A stretch of 64,000 bases of DNA from Gammaproteobacteria bacterium (GCA_013289615.1 JABCZO010000004.1:1-64000), one strand, 5' to 3'; counted from the first letter of the stretch, positions 24,448 through 35,975 are shown. Translations and numbers: made by a program. Notes: generated from the sequence alone by a model not told the origin.

Positions 24448-27246
24448 CTAGGCTCCGCCGGCGACTCTCTTGAGCGCGGCGAAGCGGCCGGTCGGCGAGA
24501 GATCTTCGCGCTCCGCCTTGGCGGTCCAAAGCGCGTTACGCCTGGCGACCAACGCGCTCGTGGACAGTTGCTCCAGGGAACCGGCTGTCGCAAACAGGAA
24601 GCCCTGCCCGGCAACACAACCTAGACTGAGGAGTGCGGCGACTTGCGGTTCGAGTTCGATTCCCTCGGCCACCGTATCGAGTCCCAGCGATTCAGCGAGG
24701 GTGATGACAGCGCGCGCGAGCTCCGGACCGTTGTAGGTGTTCGTCAGGCGGCTAACAAACGACTGATCGATCTTGAGTATGTCGATCGGAAACCGGTGCA
24801 GATACGAAAGCGACGAGTATCCGGTGCCAAAATCGTCGATCGCGAGCCGGACGCCGAGCGCCTTCAATTGGCGCAGCCGCCCCAGGTTCGCTTCCGTGTT
24901 GTGCATGATCGTGCTTTCGGTCAATTCGATCACCAGGTTTCCCGGCTCGAGCCCGGACTCCTCCAGCGCCTGCGCGACGTCCTGCACCAGGTCGCCATGC
25001 TGCAGGTGGCGACCGGAGATATTGACCGCGACCCGCAGTCCGGCACCACCCGCCACGGAACTGCGCCAGGTGCGCAGTTCACGGCACGCCCGCCCCAAAA
25101 CCCAGCGACCGAGTTTCACTATCTGGCCGCAGTCCTCGGCGATTTGGATGAACCGACCAGGCATCAGCACACCAAGCTCGGGGTGGCGCCAACGCACGAG
25201 CGCCTCCACGCCCAGGAGGCTGCGGGTGCCAAGGTCGACGACCGGCTGATACTCGATGAAGAACTCTTCATTGGCTAGCGCGCGGCTGAAGTCCGCTTCC
25301 AGACGTATTCTCTCGTGTAGCAGCTCCTGCATCTGCGTCTGGAATGTGACAAAGCGGTTCTTACCCGCGGCCTTGGCGTGGTACATCGCAATGTCGGCTT
25401 TGCTGAGCAGCGCCTCGGCGTCCGATTCAAACGCCGAGAAGGCCACCCCGATGCTGGCCGACACGCGCACTTCCGTCGCGCTGAGCGTGAACGGCTGCCC
25501 AAGTCCCTCGATCAACGAGGCGGCCAGACTCTCGACCTCCGCGATCGTCGTAATCCCCTCGAGCAGAATGGCAAACTCGTCGCCGCCGAGCCGCGCTACG
25601 GTGTCGGAGAAGCGCGTGGCCTTGACCAGCCGCTGCGCCACCGCCTGCAGCAGTCGATCGCCGGCATCGTGTCCGAGCGAGTCATTGATGTTCTTGAAAT
25701 TGTCGAGGTCAAGGAACATCACGGCCGCCTGATGTCGACCCCGCTGCGCCAGCGTCAGGGCATGTTGGACTCGGTCGCGGAACAGGCTTCGGTTTGCGAG
25801 CAGCGTCAGCGGGTCATGAAACGCCAGCTGCCGCAACTGCTCTTCGAGCGCCTTGCGCTCGCTGATGTCGCGGAAGTTCAGCGCAAGTCCCTGCACCGCC
25901 GGATCATCCGTCAGGTTGCTGCCGACTATCTCGAGCACGTAGCGAGCGGTGCCGCGTTCAATACGCAGCTCGACCGGGCCGACGGGCCGCCCGGGCGTCG
26001 CGGCGACCTCGGCGAGGAACGCCTTCAGTCGCTCGCCGTCATCGCCAGCCCAGAGGTCCAGTAGATTTTTCCCGGCGACATCTTCCGGACTCAGGCCAAG
26101 TGTGCGCTCGGAGGCGGGAGATGCAAAACGTAGAGCACCGTCCACGGCGACGATCATGATGACGTCGGAGGCGTTCGCGATCAAAGAGGCGTAACGATCC
26201 TCGACCATGCGGGCTGCGCGTCGCTCGCGTGTCAATGCGTCCTCACGCAGGACCAGCCCCTGGCGCACCATCACCAGCAATGCGAGGCCGAACACGACTA
26301 TGGTCATGACGGTCGCTGGATTGCCGATGTCACCGCGCGTGAACGACACGAGCACGAGGAACGCGGTCAGCATCGCAGCGAAAGGCAGCGATTGCGCCAG
26401 CGAATCCGATGTGCTTGGCGCGGCCAGGGCCGTGGTCGTGCGCATCTGCTCGCGTCCGGCGACTGCCAGCGGCACGTAGCAGGCGACGTACAACACATCC
26501 TGGAGAGCGCCAGGCAAATAGCCGCCTCTGATCTTCGCGATCGACCACATGATGTCGGCAAGAAACATCGTCGCGAACCCGACTAACAGCAACAGTGGGA
26601 CGCGCCGGCCACCAGGGTTGGCAGCACCTGCCAGGAGCAATACACCCAGCGTGAGCAAAAAAATGCAGTCGAGCGCTATGTAGGTTTGGCTCAGCGCATT
26701 CTTGATAACGTCGATCTCGGTACCCGACGCGGCGGTTCGGATCACCAGGAACCAGAAGAAAGCGCCGAAGCCGACCACAAGAATCATGACGTCGAGTGAA
26801 AACTGCACCCAGCGTACTCTCACGGCCGCCGCCCGGATCATAAACCCTACCGCCGCGAATAAGGCGACATAGAACGCGAGGTAGAAAATGTCGGCAATTC
26901 CCGGAAACGGATCGCGGCCGTGCAGCCATGAGCTAACGCCAATGGTCGTGCCTACAAAGTCCAGGGCGAGCGCGATCGACAAGCATCGCCATGCCGTGCG
27001 CGGCGTGCCTGGAGCCAACCGGCGCGCCGCCACCGCGGCGACGACCACCGCGACGAGAAGTGCTGGCGAATCGGCCAACAGGCCCACGTAATGTGTGATC
27101 CGCTCGCCCCCAAGCCCGGTCAACATCCAAACCGCGCAAATGACGACGTAGATCACGAGCCCGACGCAGAGTTTGTCGATCCAGCGTGGTGCTGTTTCGG
27201 AACAGTTTTTCTGCGCAGATCCCACTGTAGGGCCTACCTGATACAC
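24448..27246 (-). CDS. Multipass membrane PAS-GGDEF-EAL protein
   Basis: A 932-residue signalling protein. About the first 330 residues form a run of some nine hydrophobic helices (from VGLVIYVVICAVWMLTG to VMTIVVFGLALLVMVRQGL). This is an integral membrane sensor of the MASE kind; the specific MASE type was not identified. A PAS domain (~345-470; SLIANASDVIMIVAVDG, LALNFRDISERKALEEQL) links to GGDEF (~490-650) with intact GGDEF and an RFSD inhibitory site. The EAL domain (~665-915) has the EAL, ELTES and DDFGTGYSS motifs. Both catalytic sites look intact, so the net direction cannot be predicted. Its end is 37 bases from the end of the GGDKF-EAL gene. Confidence 0.93.
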   Translation of the reverse strand: MYQVGPTVGSAQKNCSETAPRWIDKLCVGLVIYVVICAVWMLTGLGGERITHYVGLLADSPALLVAVVVAAVAARRLAPGTPRTAWRCLSIALALDFVGTTIGVSSWLHGRDPFPGIADIFYLAFYVALFAAVGFMIRAAAVRVRWVQFSLDVMILVVGFGAFFWFLVIRTAASGTEIDVIKNALSQTYIALDCIFLLTLGVLLLAGAANPGGRRVPLLLLVGFATMFLADIMWSIAKIRGGYLPGALQDVLYVACYVPLAVAGREQMRTTTALAAPSTSDSLAQSLPFAAMLTAFLVLVSFTRGDIGNPATVMTIVVFGLALLVMVRQGLVLREDALTRERRAARMVEDRYASLIANASDVIMIVAVDGALRFASPASERTLGLSPEDVAGKNLLDLWAGDDGERLKAFLAEVAATPGRPVGPVELRIERGTARYVLEIVGSNLTDDPAVQGLALNFRDISERKALEEQLRQLAFHDPLTLLANRSLFRDRVQHALTLAQRGRHQAAVMFLDLDNFKNINDSLGHDAGDRLLQAVAQRLVKATRFSDTVARLGGDEFAILLEGITTIAEVESLAASLIEGLGQPFTLSATEVRVSASIGVAFSAFESDAEALLSKADIAMYHAKAAGKNRFVTFQTQMQELLHERIRLEADFSRALANEEFFIEYQPVVDLGTRSLLGVEALVRWRHPELGVLMPGRFIQIAEDCGQIVKLGRWVLGRACRELRTWRSSVAGGAGLRVAVNISGRHLQHGDLVQDVAQALEESGLEPGNLVIELTESTIMHNTEANLGRLRQLKALGVRLAIDDFGTGYSSLSYLHRFPIDILKIDQSFVSRLTNTYNGPELARAVITLAESLGLDTVAEGIELEPQVAALLSLGCVAGQGFLFATAGSLEQLSTSALVARRNALWTAKAEREDLSPTGRFAALKRVAGGA

Positions 27247-27488
27247 CTTAAAGTGATTCCTCCGCGCGGCTGGCCATGCGGCTGCAGCATGAGTCTGCCG
27301 TCATGTACCAAAATTGGGCCCTCGAGGCGCTACTGGCAAGGGAGACGCATACGCGTTGCGATGCAGGTCTCGTTCGGGCTAGCGAGATCCTGCGCGAGTT
27401 AGCTATATTTTGCCGAAGGGGGTGAGATCCAGGCCCTGCGCTCTGCGCCTTTTCGAAGCGAGTGGGGCGGCTCGCGCTGATTTGCCGG

Positions 27489-28703
27489 TCATCGGGAAAA
27501 CACGACTCCATGTGGGTTCGCGGACCCTTTCCAGCCGTGCGGCCACTGCCGGTCGTCGAAGCTGAAGCCAGGCTTGCCGCCCGCATCATGGAATGCCGTG
27601 TCCATCGTGAGAACACCTGTAGCTTGATCAAGTTTCAGCATGAACAGGCGGTGGTCGTCGCCATATCCGGTCACGACGAGGCGCTGTGTGCGTGCGTCCC
27701 ATCCAGTCCAATGAGGCAAGAACTCCTCTTCGATGGTTAGCCGCGACACCTCAACCGGTTTTGATGGATTGGAAATATCGAGCACGATCAGGCCATGCGT
27801 AACGCGTACGGACTGAATAAGATAATGGCCTACGATGGTGGGGACCCCACAGTAGGCGCCCGGGAATACGTGCACCAACTGCGACTTCGGGTGCTTTGTG
27901 GCGATGTCGGTAATGCGCTCGATGCCGCAGGCGAGTGTCTGCACGAACACGGAACCGTCTGGCCCGCGCCGCGGTTCCTCGGGATCGATCTCCCCGTAAC
28001 GCCGTCCCCCGGTATCAAAGTACTCCGTCTTCAGCAGTTTGAGATCCGACAACCTCCACACCTGGTACGTATGACCGCGGGGGTCCTCATCATGCATCGA
28101 TGAGTTTGTCACGACGACACGATCGATTTCCGGGAGCACAACAAGGCTGTAGGGCATTAGCAGCGCATCGGGAAATGCCGGGTCCGCTGAACTTGCTGCA
28201 CGGATCACCTGCCCCTCGTCGTCGATCTCGACCAGGCCGCCGGAATTACCCATGTGAATATCGCCACCGGTGTGCTGCATGTGCTGGAAGCTCGCCAGCA
28301 CATGACCGTTGGGCAGGCGCAAGAAGGAGTGCGGATGAATGTAACCCGCCATGTCGGCAAAAGAGCCTGCCACCTTAGGGCTCAAGGGGTCACGCAAATC
28401 GAAGATAAAGGTTCGTCCCGCGAGATGGTCATTGGCAAACAACAGGGCGCCTTCCGGCATCGTGTACTCGGTATGGTGAACCTGCATGCTCACCTGATCG
28501 GTCACGGCCGTCGTGATCAATTGTCCATACGAGACTGAGTCGGGATCGGCGTCGATGACCGCAAGGAAATCGTTGCTCTTGTGCGACACATCTCCGGCCC
28601 AGGCGAAAAGGTAATGACCGGGCGCGGCCGGTTTTTCGGCGGCGTGCGCTGGCAATCCAAGGACCAGCAGCGCCAGAACCAATCCACTCGCAACCTGCGA
28701 CAT
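27489..28703 (-). CDS. Secreted selenium-binding-protein (SBP56/SELENBP1-like) relative
   Basis: A 404-residue protein with a signal peptide (residues 1-21, LVLGLPAHAA) and a seven-bladed beta-propeller pattern. Family marks are the His-rich strands HHTEYTMPEGALLFANDH, YIHPHSFLRLPNGHVLASFQ and LPHWTGWD, where His residues would coordinate a metal, plus the TIVGHYLIQSVRVTHGLIVL segment. In humans and in methylotrophs, members oxidise methanethiol using copper. Whether this periplasmic version does so is not shown by sequence. It is a single gene on the minus strand, next to the PAS-GGDEF-EAL gene but separated by about 240 bases. There is no neighbouring SCO-type copper chaperone. Confidence 0.82.
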   Translation of the reverse strand: MSQVASGLVLALLVLGLPAHAAEKPAAPGHYLFAWAGDVSHKSNDFLAVIDADPDSVSYGQLITTAVTDQVSMQVHHTEYTMPEGALLFANDHLAGRTFIFDLRDPLSPKVAGSFADMAGYIHPHSFLRLPNGHVLASFQHMQHTGGDIHMGNSGGLVEIDDEGQVIRAASSADPAFPDALLMPYSLVVLPEIDRVVVTNSSMHDEDPRGHTYQVWRLSDLKLLKTEYFDTGGRRYGEIDPEEPRRGPDGSVFVQTLACGIERITDIATKHPKSQLVHVFPGAYCGVPTIVGHYLIQSVRVTHGLIVLDISNPSKPVEVSRLTIEEEFLPHWTGWDARTQRLVVTGYGDDHRLFMLKLDQATGVLTMDTAFHDAGGKPGFSFDDRQWPHGWKGSANPHGVVFSR

Positions 28704-29167
28704 CGAGTTACTCGTCCAGCGAAAAGACCGTGGTGCCAGGCGCTCATGATATCAGTAGCAGCAGCGGTCACGACCGGCGCTGTGCTCCGGAGCGGGCGCT
28801 GACGCCGTGCCGTCCAACATCGCTCCTGCGTGTCTCACGGAAAAAAAGCCAATAACGTTGGACATTGCACAACACTCAGCGTAGGGTCAACGGTGGCTCG
28901 TGACTCTTTCTTCTTGCGAGTATCTATTGGCTCGGGCGCGATTCTGGCGCCACTCTCGCCAGCCCGCAATCCGACCGGTCCTCCGAACTAGACAGGCATG
29001 CCGCGGTATGCGTTGCCTGCGAGTTGATCGTGTGGACAGCACGCGTAGTGCGTGTCCCGGCATCTGCGCGATCATCCCGCTGTATGGCAAGCACGCCGCG
29101 ACGGCTCTTTCCATTACCAACCCAAGCAGCTAGTGCGAACCCGGCGGACACTTGATGAGTCGTTTTC
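28704..29167. other. Intergenic region between divergent genes
   Basis: About 460 bases separate the divergent SBP-like and receiver-protein genes. An 81-codon minus-strand frame (28924-29169) begins like a signal peptide but loses any ordered pattern after ~25 residues, so I do not call it a gene. No terminator or strong inverted repeat was seen by eye. Confidence 0.4.
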
Positions 29168-30166
29168 ATGAGTACTCAGCCTCGTAGCGGTCTGAAGTCC
29201 ACTGCGCCCACCAGCGTTGGTCGGAACGCCATGAACCCATCTGGTGCCAAGGATTTCGTGGAATACCAGGACGATCTGGCAAGCGTGGAAGCGCTCACGG
29301 TCGCTTTGCGCCGAGCGCGCGTTCAATCGGACGCCGCCAGTCGCGCCAGGCGCCCCCTGCTGGCCGGGGCCCACCGCGATTTGCGCGAACCATTGACGGC
29401 AATGCTACGGCTCAACAGCGACTGGGATGTTCGGGGAACCGATATGGTGGCAGTAAGAATGATCGAACAACAGCGTCAAGCGCTCGACGTGATGGCCGAT
29501 CTCATTGACGGGTTCCTGACGATCGCCGAGCCCGGGATAGCGCGACAGCCCGCGCTGCTCACCAACCTTGCGTCGCGATTTGCCGCCGGAAAACGGCGCG
29601 AGGCGAGCGCAACGCTCACACCGCGCGCTGAGGAATCGTCAGCCGACCGGTCCATTCTATCGACTGTGGGCAGGACCGGGGTGCCGGCGCTCGGGCCGGC
29701 GTCCCGCGCGCGCCGCATCCTCGTAATCGATGAGGACCGAGGGGCTTTGGGCGCCTTACGGATCTATCTGTTATGCGCGGGATATCGGGTGCTCGCGGCA
29801 GCTAACGCAGACGAGGCGCTCGACCGAGCCAGGATGGCGCAGATGGCGGCATCGCTCATTGACATCATCATCGCGGATTCAGACCTCACTGGCGACGATG
29901 ACGGCCTCGCGGTGATCGAGAAAACGCGTCTATTGTTGGGCTACAGCGTCCCCGCGATATTACTGACGACTCAAACGTCCATAGAGATCGGCAAGCCTGC
30001 GCTGGTCGCCGAAGTTTCTCTGCTGAGAAAGCCTGTCAACGTGGATGAGCTTAGCGCCGTGATCGGCGAACTGCTCAGATGTCCAAGGCGCTCTCGCCGC
30101 GCTCATCTGAGAACTACAGACGCGAAGCTGGGTCACGACGAACCCAACCCAGAGGTAGTCTGCTGA
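29168..30166 (+). CDS. Hybrid-kinase-like protein: HisKA-like helix pair + receiver domain, no ATPase domain
   Basis: A 332-residue cytoplasmic protein. A helical/coiled-coil region (~35-65) leads into AGAHRDLREPLTAML. This matches the dimerisation helix of histidine kinases (usually ASHDLRQPL), but with Arg70 at the phospho-acceptor His position. A second helix follows (VMADLIDGFLTIAE), then a ~70-residue low-complexity linker where the ATPase domain would be. Residues ~180-305 are a receiver domain with LVIDEDR, an Asp in IIADSDLTG, TTQ and the conserved Lys in LLRKPVN. Without ATPase and acceptor His it cannot be a kinase; it may act as a phosphate sink, a dimeric adaptor or a decoy. A start at the Met codon at 29231 is also possible. 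Confidence 0.8.
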   Translation: MSTQPRSGLKSTAPTSVGRNAMNPSGAKDFVEYQDDLASVEALTVALRRARVQSDAASRARRPLLAGAHRDLREPLTAMLRLNSDWDVRGTDMVAVRMIEQQRQALDVMADLIDGFLTIAEPGIARQPALLTNLASRFAAGKRREASATLTPRAEESSADRSILSTVGRTGVPALGPASRARRILVIDEDRGALGALRIYLLCAGYRVLAAANADEALDRARMAQMAASLIDIIIADSDLTGDDDGLAVIEKTRLLLGYSVPAILLTTQTSIEIGKPALVAEVSLLRKPVNVDELSAVIGELLRCPRRSRRAHLRTTDAKLGHDEPNPEVVC

Positions 30167-30254
30167 CGGACTTTTAAAGTCATTGGACTGATACTTACCC
30201 AAAGGGCCGGAGCCAGCTGGGCTCCCCTGTATCAATGTTTGTGAGGATCCTTGC

Positions 30255-30500
30255 ATGAGCAACCCATACCCAGAACCACACACCTCGCACCACTTTCAGG
30301 GACTGATTCTCCCCGCACACCCGACCAGCGGCACCGAAGATGACGACGATGGCCGAAACGATGAACACGCGGGTGAGAATGAGGCATCGGTGTGCGCGGA
30401 CAACGAAGGCACCGAAACCCCCGAGGAGTTCGAGGTCTACTATAAGGATAGTTTAGGTCATCCTGATGATGACGATGCCGACGAAGAGGTGGACGAGTAA
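30255..30500 (+). CDS. Small highly acidic protein, unknown function
   Basis: An 81-residue frame from ATG 30255, preceded by GTGAGGA at a suitable distance. The N-terminal third is His/Pro-rich (PEPHTSHHFQGLILPAHP). The rest is strongly acidic, with Asp runs (TEDDDDGRND) and a C-terminal cluster (HPDDDDADEEVDE). No signal peptide or membrane segment is present. The central FEVYYKDSLGHP is the only ordered-looking part. It could be a small chaperone, DNA mimic or metal binder; nothing in the sequence decides. It stands alone between the receiver protein gene and the tRNA gene, 89 bases after the former. Confidence 0.55.
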   Translation: MSNPYPEPHTSHHFQGLILPAHPTSGTEDDDDGRNDEHAGENEASVCADNEGTETPEEFEVYYKDSLGHPDDDDADEEVDE

Positions 30501-30526
30501 GAGGCGGCCTTGCGCGCTTTGTATTC

Positions 30527-30616
30527 TGGCGGAGAGGGTGAGATTCGAACTCACGAAAGGCGTTAGCCTTTGCCGGTTTTCAAGACCGGTGCATTCAACC
30601 GCTCTGCCACCTCTCC
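30527..30616 (-). tRNA. tRNA-Ser (anticodon UGA)
   Basis: The minus strand folds as a class-II tRNA: acceptor GGAGAGG pairs with CCTCTCC, followed by discriminator G and an encoded CCA (30527-30529). The anticodon loop CTTGAAA gives anticodon TGA, for serine. The long variable arm and the TTCGAATC T-loop segment fit tRNA-Ser. Length is 90 bases with CCA. It reads codons UCA and, by wobble, other UCN. No integrase or duplicated 3' end was seen nearby, so it does not look occupied as an attachment site here. Confidence 0.96.
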
Positions 30617-30638
30617 GTCGAAGCCGCGAAACGCAGCC

Positions 30639-31895
30639 TCATTTTACCGCAGTTCCCGCATAGGCCGGCGCCTCGATCGGCACTTCCGTGAACCGTCTGG
30701 CGACCAGCACCGATAACGTATTACCAAGCACATTCATCCCGGTGCGCCCCATATCCAGGAAAACATCGACCCCCGCCACCAGCGCCACCGCCTCGGCCGG
30801 CAATCCCAGGGCCAGCAACACCGTCGACAGCGCCACCAGCGAGCCGGACGGCACGTTGGCAACGCCCTTGCTGGCGATCAGCGCAGTACCGAGTATCGTC
30901 AGCAGCTGCGGCATCGACAGCTGTAATCCATAGGCTTCGGCGATGAAGGTCGTTGCAATTCCGATATAGAGCGCCGAGCCGTCCAGATTGAAGCTATAGC
31001 CGAGCGGCAATACCACCGATGCGATGCGATTGGGAACACCGATCGCTTCGAGTTTTTCCAGGTGCAATGGCAGCGCAGCTTCCGAGGAGCGCGTGATGAA
31101 TCCCAGGAATACCGGACCTGCCATCTGTCGCGTCACGAACAGCGGCCGCTCGCCTATCAGGCCGAATCCGGCAATACACAGCAGCGCAAAGATCGCATAG
31201 CCGAGGTACATCACCGCCACCAGCTTCGCCAGCGCCCACACGGTCACCGAGCCCTGGGTGGCGAACAGCCAGGCGATCACGCCGAACACCGCGATCGGCG
31301 CCAGCGCGATGATCCAGTTGGTGATCCGGAACATCACCGCCAGCACGCTTGCCAGCACGCCAGCCATCGGCCGGGCGCGCTCCTCACCGATTGCCGCCAG
31401 CCCGAGGCCGAACAGCACCGCGAATATCAGCGTCGGCAGGACTTTCTGCTGCGCCATCGCGGCGACGATATTCGACGGGATCAGATCCAGCAGGAACTTG
31501 GTCCAGTCGATGCCGGCGCCGAGGCGTGCCGGCAAGTCGGCCGGCGGCGCCAGGTGCAGCCCGATGCCGGGATGAAACACGACGTCGAGCGACAGCCCGA
31601 TCACGATCGCGACGGCGCTGGCGAAGTAGAACCAGCCGAAGGCGACCAGCGCGACCCGGCCCAGGCGCGGCGCATCGTGACCCATTTTCATCGACCCGAG
31701 CGCCACGGCGCAGAACACCAGCGGGATCACGATCATCTTGACCGCGGCAACGAAGGCGACGCCCAGCGGCTGCATGGCGGCGCCCGCGGCCGGCCACAGC
31801 AGTCCGGTGAGCAGTCCGAGGATCACGCCGACGGCAACCTGCAGCGGCAGGCCGAATGCCGGCCAGCCTCGTTGAGGCCTGTCGTTGGCCGTCAT
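30639..31895 (-). CDS. Dicarboxylate/amino acid:cation symporter (DAACS family)
   Basis: A 418-residue inner-membrane carrier of the GltP/DctA family. Marks are the first helices (VILGLLTGLLWPAAGA, IVIPLVFCAVALGSM), the re-entrant loop TRSSEAALPLHLEKL, normally a Ser-rich SSSATLP, and the substrate/cation-binding LPLGYSFNLDGSALY and GVANVPSGSL segments. The start overlaps the hutG stop by four bases (ATGA), so it is the last gene of the hut operon. It could import a C4-dicarboxylate or glutamate, the end product of the pathway. Histidine is less likely from family knowledge but cannot be excluded. Confidence 0.92.
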   Translation of the reverse strand: MTANDRPQRGWPAFGLPLQVAVGVILGLLTGLLWPAAGAAMQPLGVAFVAAVKMIVIPLVFCAVALGSMKMGHDAPRLGRVALVAFGWFYFASAVAIVIGLSLDVVFHPGIGLHLAPPADLPARLGAGIDWTKFLLDLIPSNIVAAMAQQKVLPTLIFAVLFGLGLAAIGEERARPMAGVLASVLAVMFRITNWIIALAPIAVFGVIAWLFATQGSVTVWALAKLVAVMYLGYAIFALLCIAGFGLIGERPLFVTRQMAGPVFLGFITRSSEAALPLHLEKLEAIGVPNRIASVVLPLGYSFNLDGSALYIGIATTFIAEAYGLQLSMPQLLTILGTALIASKGVANVPSGSLVALSTVLLALGLPAEAVALVAGVDVFLDMGRTGMNVLGNTLSVLVARRFTEVPIEAPAYAGTAVK

Positions 31896-32710
31896 CGCAA
31901 TCGCGGCGCCGGTGAGAACTGCAACAGCGCAGTCACCAGCCGCTGCAGCAGGTCACGCAGTGGCGCGGCGCGCGTCTCATCGTAGCTGCTGCGATCCTCA
32001 TCCATATAGCACCCCTGTGCCAGTTCGATCTGCAGCGCCTGCACGCCATTGGCGGGCGCGCCGTAGCGCCGCGTGATGTGACCGCCTTTGAAGCGGCCAT
32101 TGACGACGAACGTGAACTGGCTCTGGGAGGCCAGGATATTCAGCAGCGGCAGGATCAGTTCCGGATCGCACGAGCGGCCATCGTCGGTGCCGATATTGAT
32201 GTCGGGCAGCCGCCCGGTGAACAGTCGCGGCACGTAACTGCGTATCGAATGCGCATCGAGTAGCACCGCCCGACCCAGTCGCCCCCTGGTATCGGCGAGC
32301 AGGTCGGTCAGCGCCCGGTGATATGGCTGCCAGTAGCGCGACAGCCGCAGTTCAATTTCGCTGCCGGGCAGTGCGTCCACACCACTGCCGTACAGCGGCT
32401 GGCCGGCAAAGCTGTGCGTCGGACACAGTCCGGTATGGGTCATGCCCGGATACAGCGCGGCGTTGTCCGGCGGTCGGTTCAGATCGATCACGTAGCGCGA
32501 ATAGCGGGCCGCGATCACGCTGGCACCGAGCTCCGGCACGAAGTCATACAGGCGATCGACGTGCCAGTCGGTGTCGGTCAGTGCGCGCGCCACCGGTGTG
32601 AACTCGCGTTCGACGGCTTCCGGAACCTGGGTGCCGACGTGCGGCATGCTCACGATCAGCGGGGTGCGGCCGCGCACCAGCTGGAATACTTCAGGCTCAG
32701 GGTTGCCCAT
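31892..32710 (-). CDS. hutG: N-formylglutamate deformylase
   Basis: A 272-residue zinc amidohydrolase that splits N-formylglutamate to glutamate and formate, the last step of the five-step histidine pathway. The N-formylglutamate amidohydrolase fold is seen in PLIVSMPHVGTQVP, ARYSRYVIDLNRPPDNAALY, LLDAHSIRSYVPRLFTG and NGRFKGGHITRRYG, with the expected His and Asp residues. HutF upstream in the same operon makes its substrate, which confirms this assignment over a formiminoglutamase. It starts 14 bases after hutH ends and overlaps the symporter gene by four bases. Confidence 0.95.
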   Translation of the reverse strand: MGNPEPEVFQLVRGRTPLIVSMPHVGTQVPEAVEREFTPVARALTDTDWHVDRLYDFVPELGASVIAARYSRYVIDLNRPPDNAALYPGMTHTGLCPTHSFAGQPLYGSGVDALPGSEIELRLSRYWQPYHRALTDLLADTRGRLGRAVLLDAHSIRSYVPRLFTGRLPDINIGTDDGRSCDPELILPLLNILASQSQFTFVVNGRFKGGHITRRYGAPANGVQALQIELAQGCYMDEDRSSYDETRAAPLRDLLQRLVTALLQFSPAPRLR

Positions 32711-32724
32711 CGGTGCCGGCCGCT

Positions 32725-34265
<1,541 letters not shown>

Positions 34266-34266
<1 letters not shown>

Positions 34267-35975
34267 CAGCCACGCCCGTCGCTGGGGCCGCCATCGCCGG
34301 CGCCCAGCATCGGCATGCTCAACTTGTGCTCGCGCGCGCAGGCCATCGCCAGCGGATAGCCGGCGTCGGCGTGGCGCATCACGCCGCTCGCCGGATCGTT
34401 CCACAGTACACGGCCGATCCGGCGCGCAGCCGCAGGCGTGCCATCGCAGACGATGACCACGCCGGCGTGTTGCGAGTACCCCATGCCAACGCCGCCGCCG
34501 TGATGAAACGACACCCAGGTGGCGCCGCTGGCGGTGTTGAGCAGGGCGTTGAGCAGCGGCCAGTCGGACACCGCATCCGAGCCGTCGCGCATCGCTTCGG
34601 TTTCACGGTGCGGACTGGCCACCGAACCGGAATCCAGGTGATCGCGGCCGATCACGATCGGTGCTGCCAGCTCGCCGGAGGCCACCATGTCGTTGAACGC
34701 CAGGCCGAGCCGATGCCGATCGCCCAGCCCCACCCAGCAGATGCGCGCCGGCAGGCCCTGAAACTGAATGCGTTGCGCGTCCATATCGAGCCACTGGTGC
34801 AGATGCCGGTCATCGGGCAGCAGCTCCCTGACCTTGTCGTCGGTGCGCGCGATATCCTGCGGATCACCCGACAGCGCCGCCCAGCGAAACGGACCGACGC
34901 CACGACAGAACAGCGGCCGGATGTATTCCGGCACGAAACCGGGAATTTCGAAAGCGTCCTTGACGCCCATCTCGAACGCCACCTGGCGAATATTATTTCC
35001 GTAATCAAACACCGGCAGCCCCAGGCGCTTGAACGCCAGCATGCTCTGCACATGCGGCACCATCGATTCACGCGCGGCCGCGGCGACGCGCTTCGGGTCG
35101 CTGCGCCGCAGTTCCTCCCACTGCTCGACCGACCAGCCGATCGGCAGATAGCCATTGACCGGATCGTGGGCCGATGTCTGATCGGTGACCGCATCGGGGT
35201 GCACCTCGCGCCGCAACAGCTCCGGTAACACCTGCGCCGCGTTCGCGCACAGCCCGACCGACACCGGCTGGCGGCTGCGCTTTGACGCCTGGATGATCGC
35301 CAGCGCCTCTTCCAGACTGTGCGCACGACGGTCGAGGTAGCCGGTCGCAAGCCGCTTCTCGATCCGTGATTCCTGGCATTCGATCGCAAGCATCGAGGCG
35401 CCCGCCATGGTCGCCGCCAGCGGCTGCGCGCCACCCATGCCACCCAGGCCCGCCGTCAGGATCCAGCGCCCGCGCAGGTCGCCGCCAAAGTGCTGGCGGC
35501 CGAGTTCGACGAAGGTCTCGTAGGTACCCTGAACGATGCCCTGGCTGCCGATATAGATCCACGAACCCGCGGTCATCTGGCCGAACATCATCAGGCCCTT
35601 GCGATCGAGTTCGTTGAAGTGCTCCCAGGTCGCCCAGTGCGGCACCAGGTTGGAATTGGCCAGCAGCACCCGCGGCGCATCCTCGTGCGTTCTGAAAACC
35701 CCCACCGGCTTGCCCGACTGGATCAACAGCGTCTGATCGGCCTCGAGCAGCTTGAGGGTGGCGACGATCCCCTCATAGCACTCCCAGTTGCGCGCCGCCT
35801 TGCCGATACCGCCGTAGACCACCAGATCCTCCGGCCGCTCCGCTACGTCCGGATCGAGGTTGTTCATCAGCATGCGCAGCGGCGCTTCCGTCAGCCATGA
35901 CTTGGCCGTAAGTCGCGTGCCGCGTGGGGCGCGAATCACCCGTGCTGGCGCAGTATGTGGAAAATCATTCGGCAT
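34266..35975 (-). CDS. hutU: Urocanate hydratase
   Basis: A 569-residue NAD-dependent enzyme converting urocanate to imidazolonepropionate. Conserved blocks include [20 protein letters not shown] near the start, the NAD-binding [17 protein letters not shown], the substrate region [14 protein letters not shown], and a C-terminal [12 protein letters not shown]. Length is close to the usual 555-560. The stop codon overlaps the hutH start, and the start lies just two bases beyond the hutF stop codon. This tight packing shows one polycistronic message hutF-hutU-hutH-hutG-symporter. Confidence 0.97.

Noticed and set aside
28924-29169. 81-codon frame with a signal-peptide-like start
   Set aside because: The ordered pattern ends after ~25 residues, and the rest looks random; no ribosome-binding site.
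30169-30181. Short palindrome GACTTTTAAAGTC just after the receiver-protein stop
   Set aside because: A six-bp stem with a one-base loop cannot fold as a terminator, and the AT-rich palindrome may arise by chance.
30527-30616. tRNA-Ser as an integration site of a mobile element
   Set aside because: No integrase gene, no duplicated tRNA 3' end and no shift in gene content were seen on either side.
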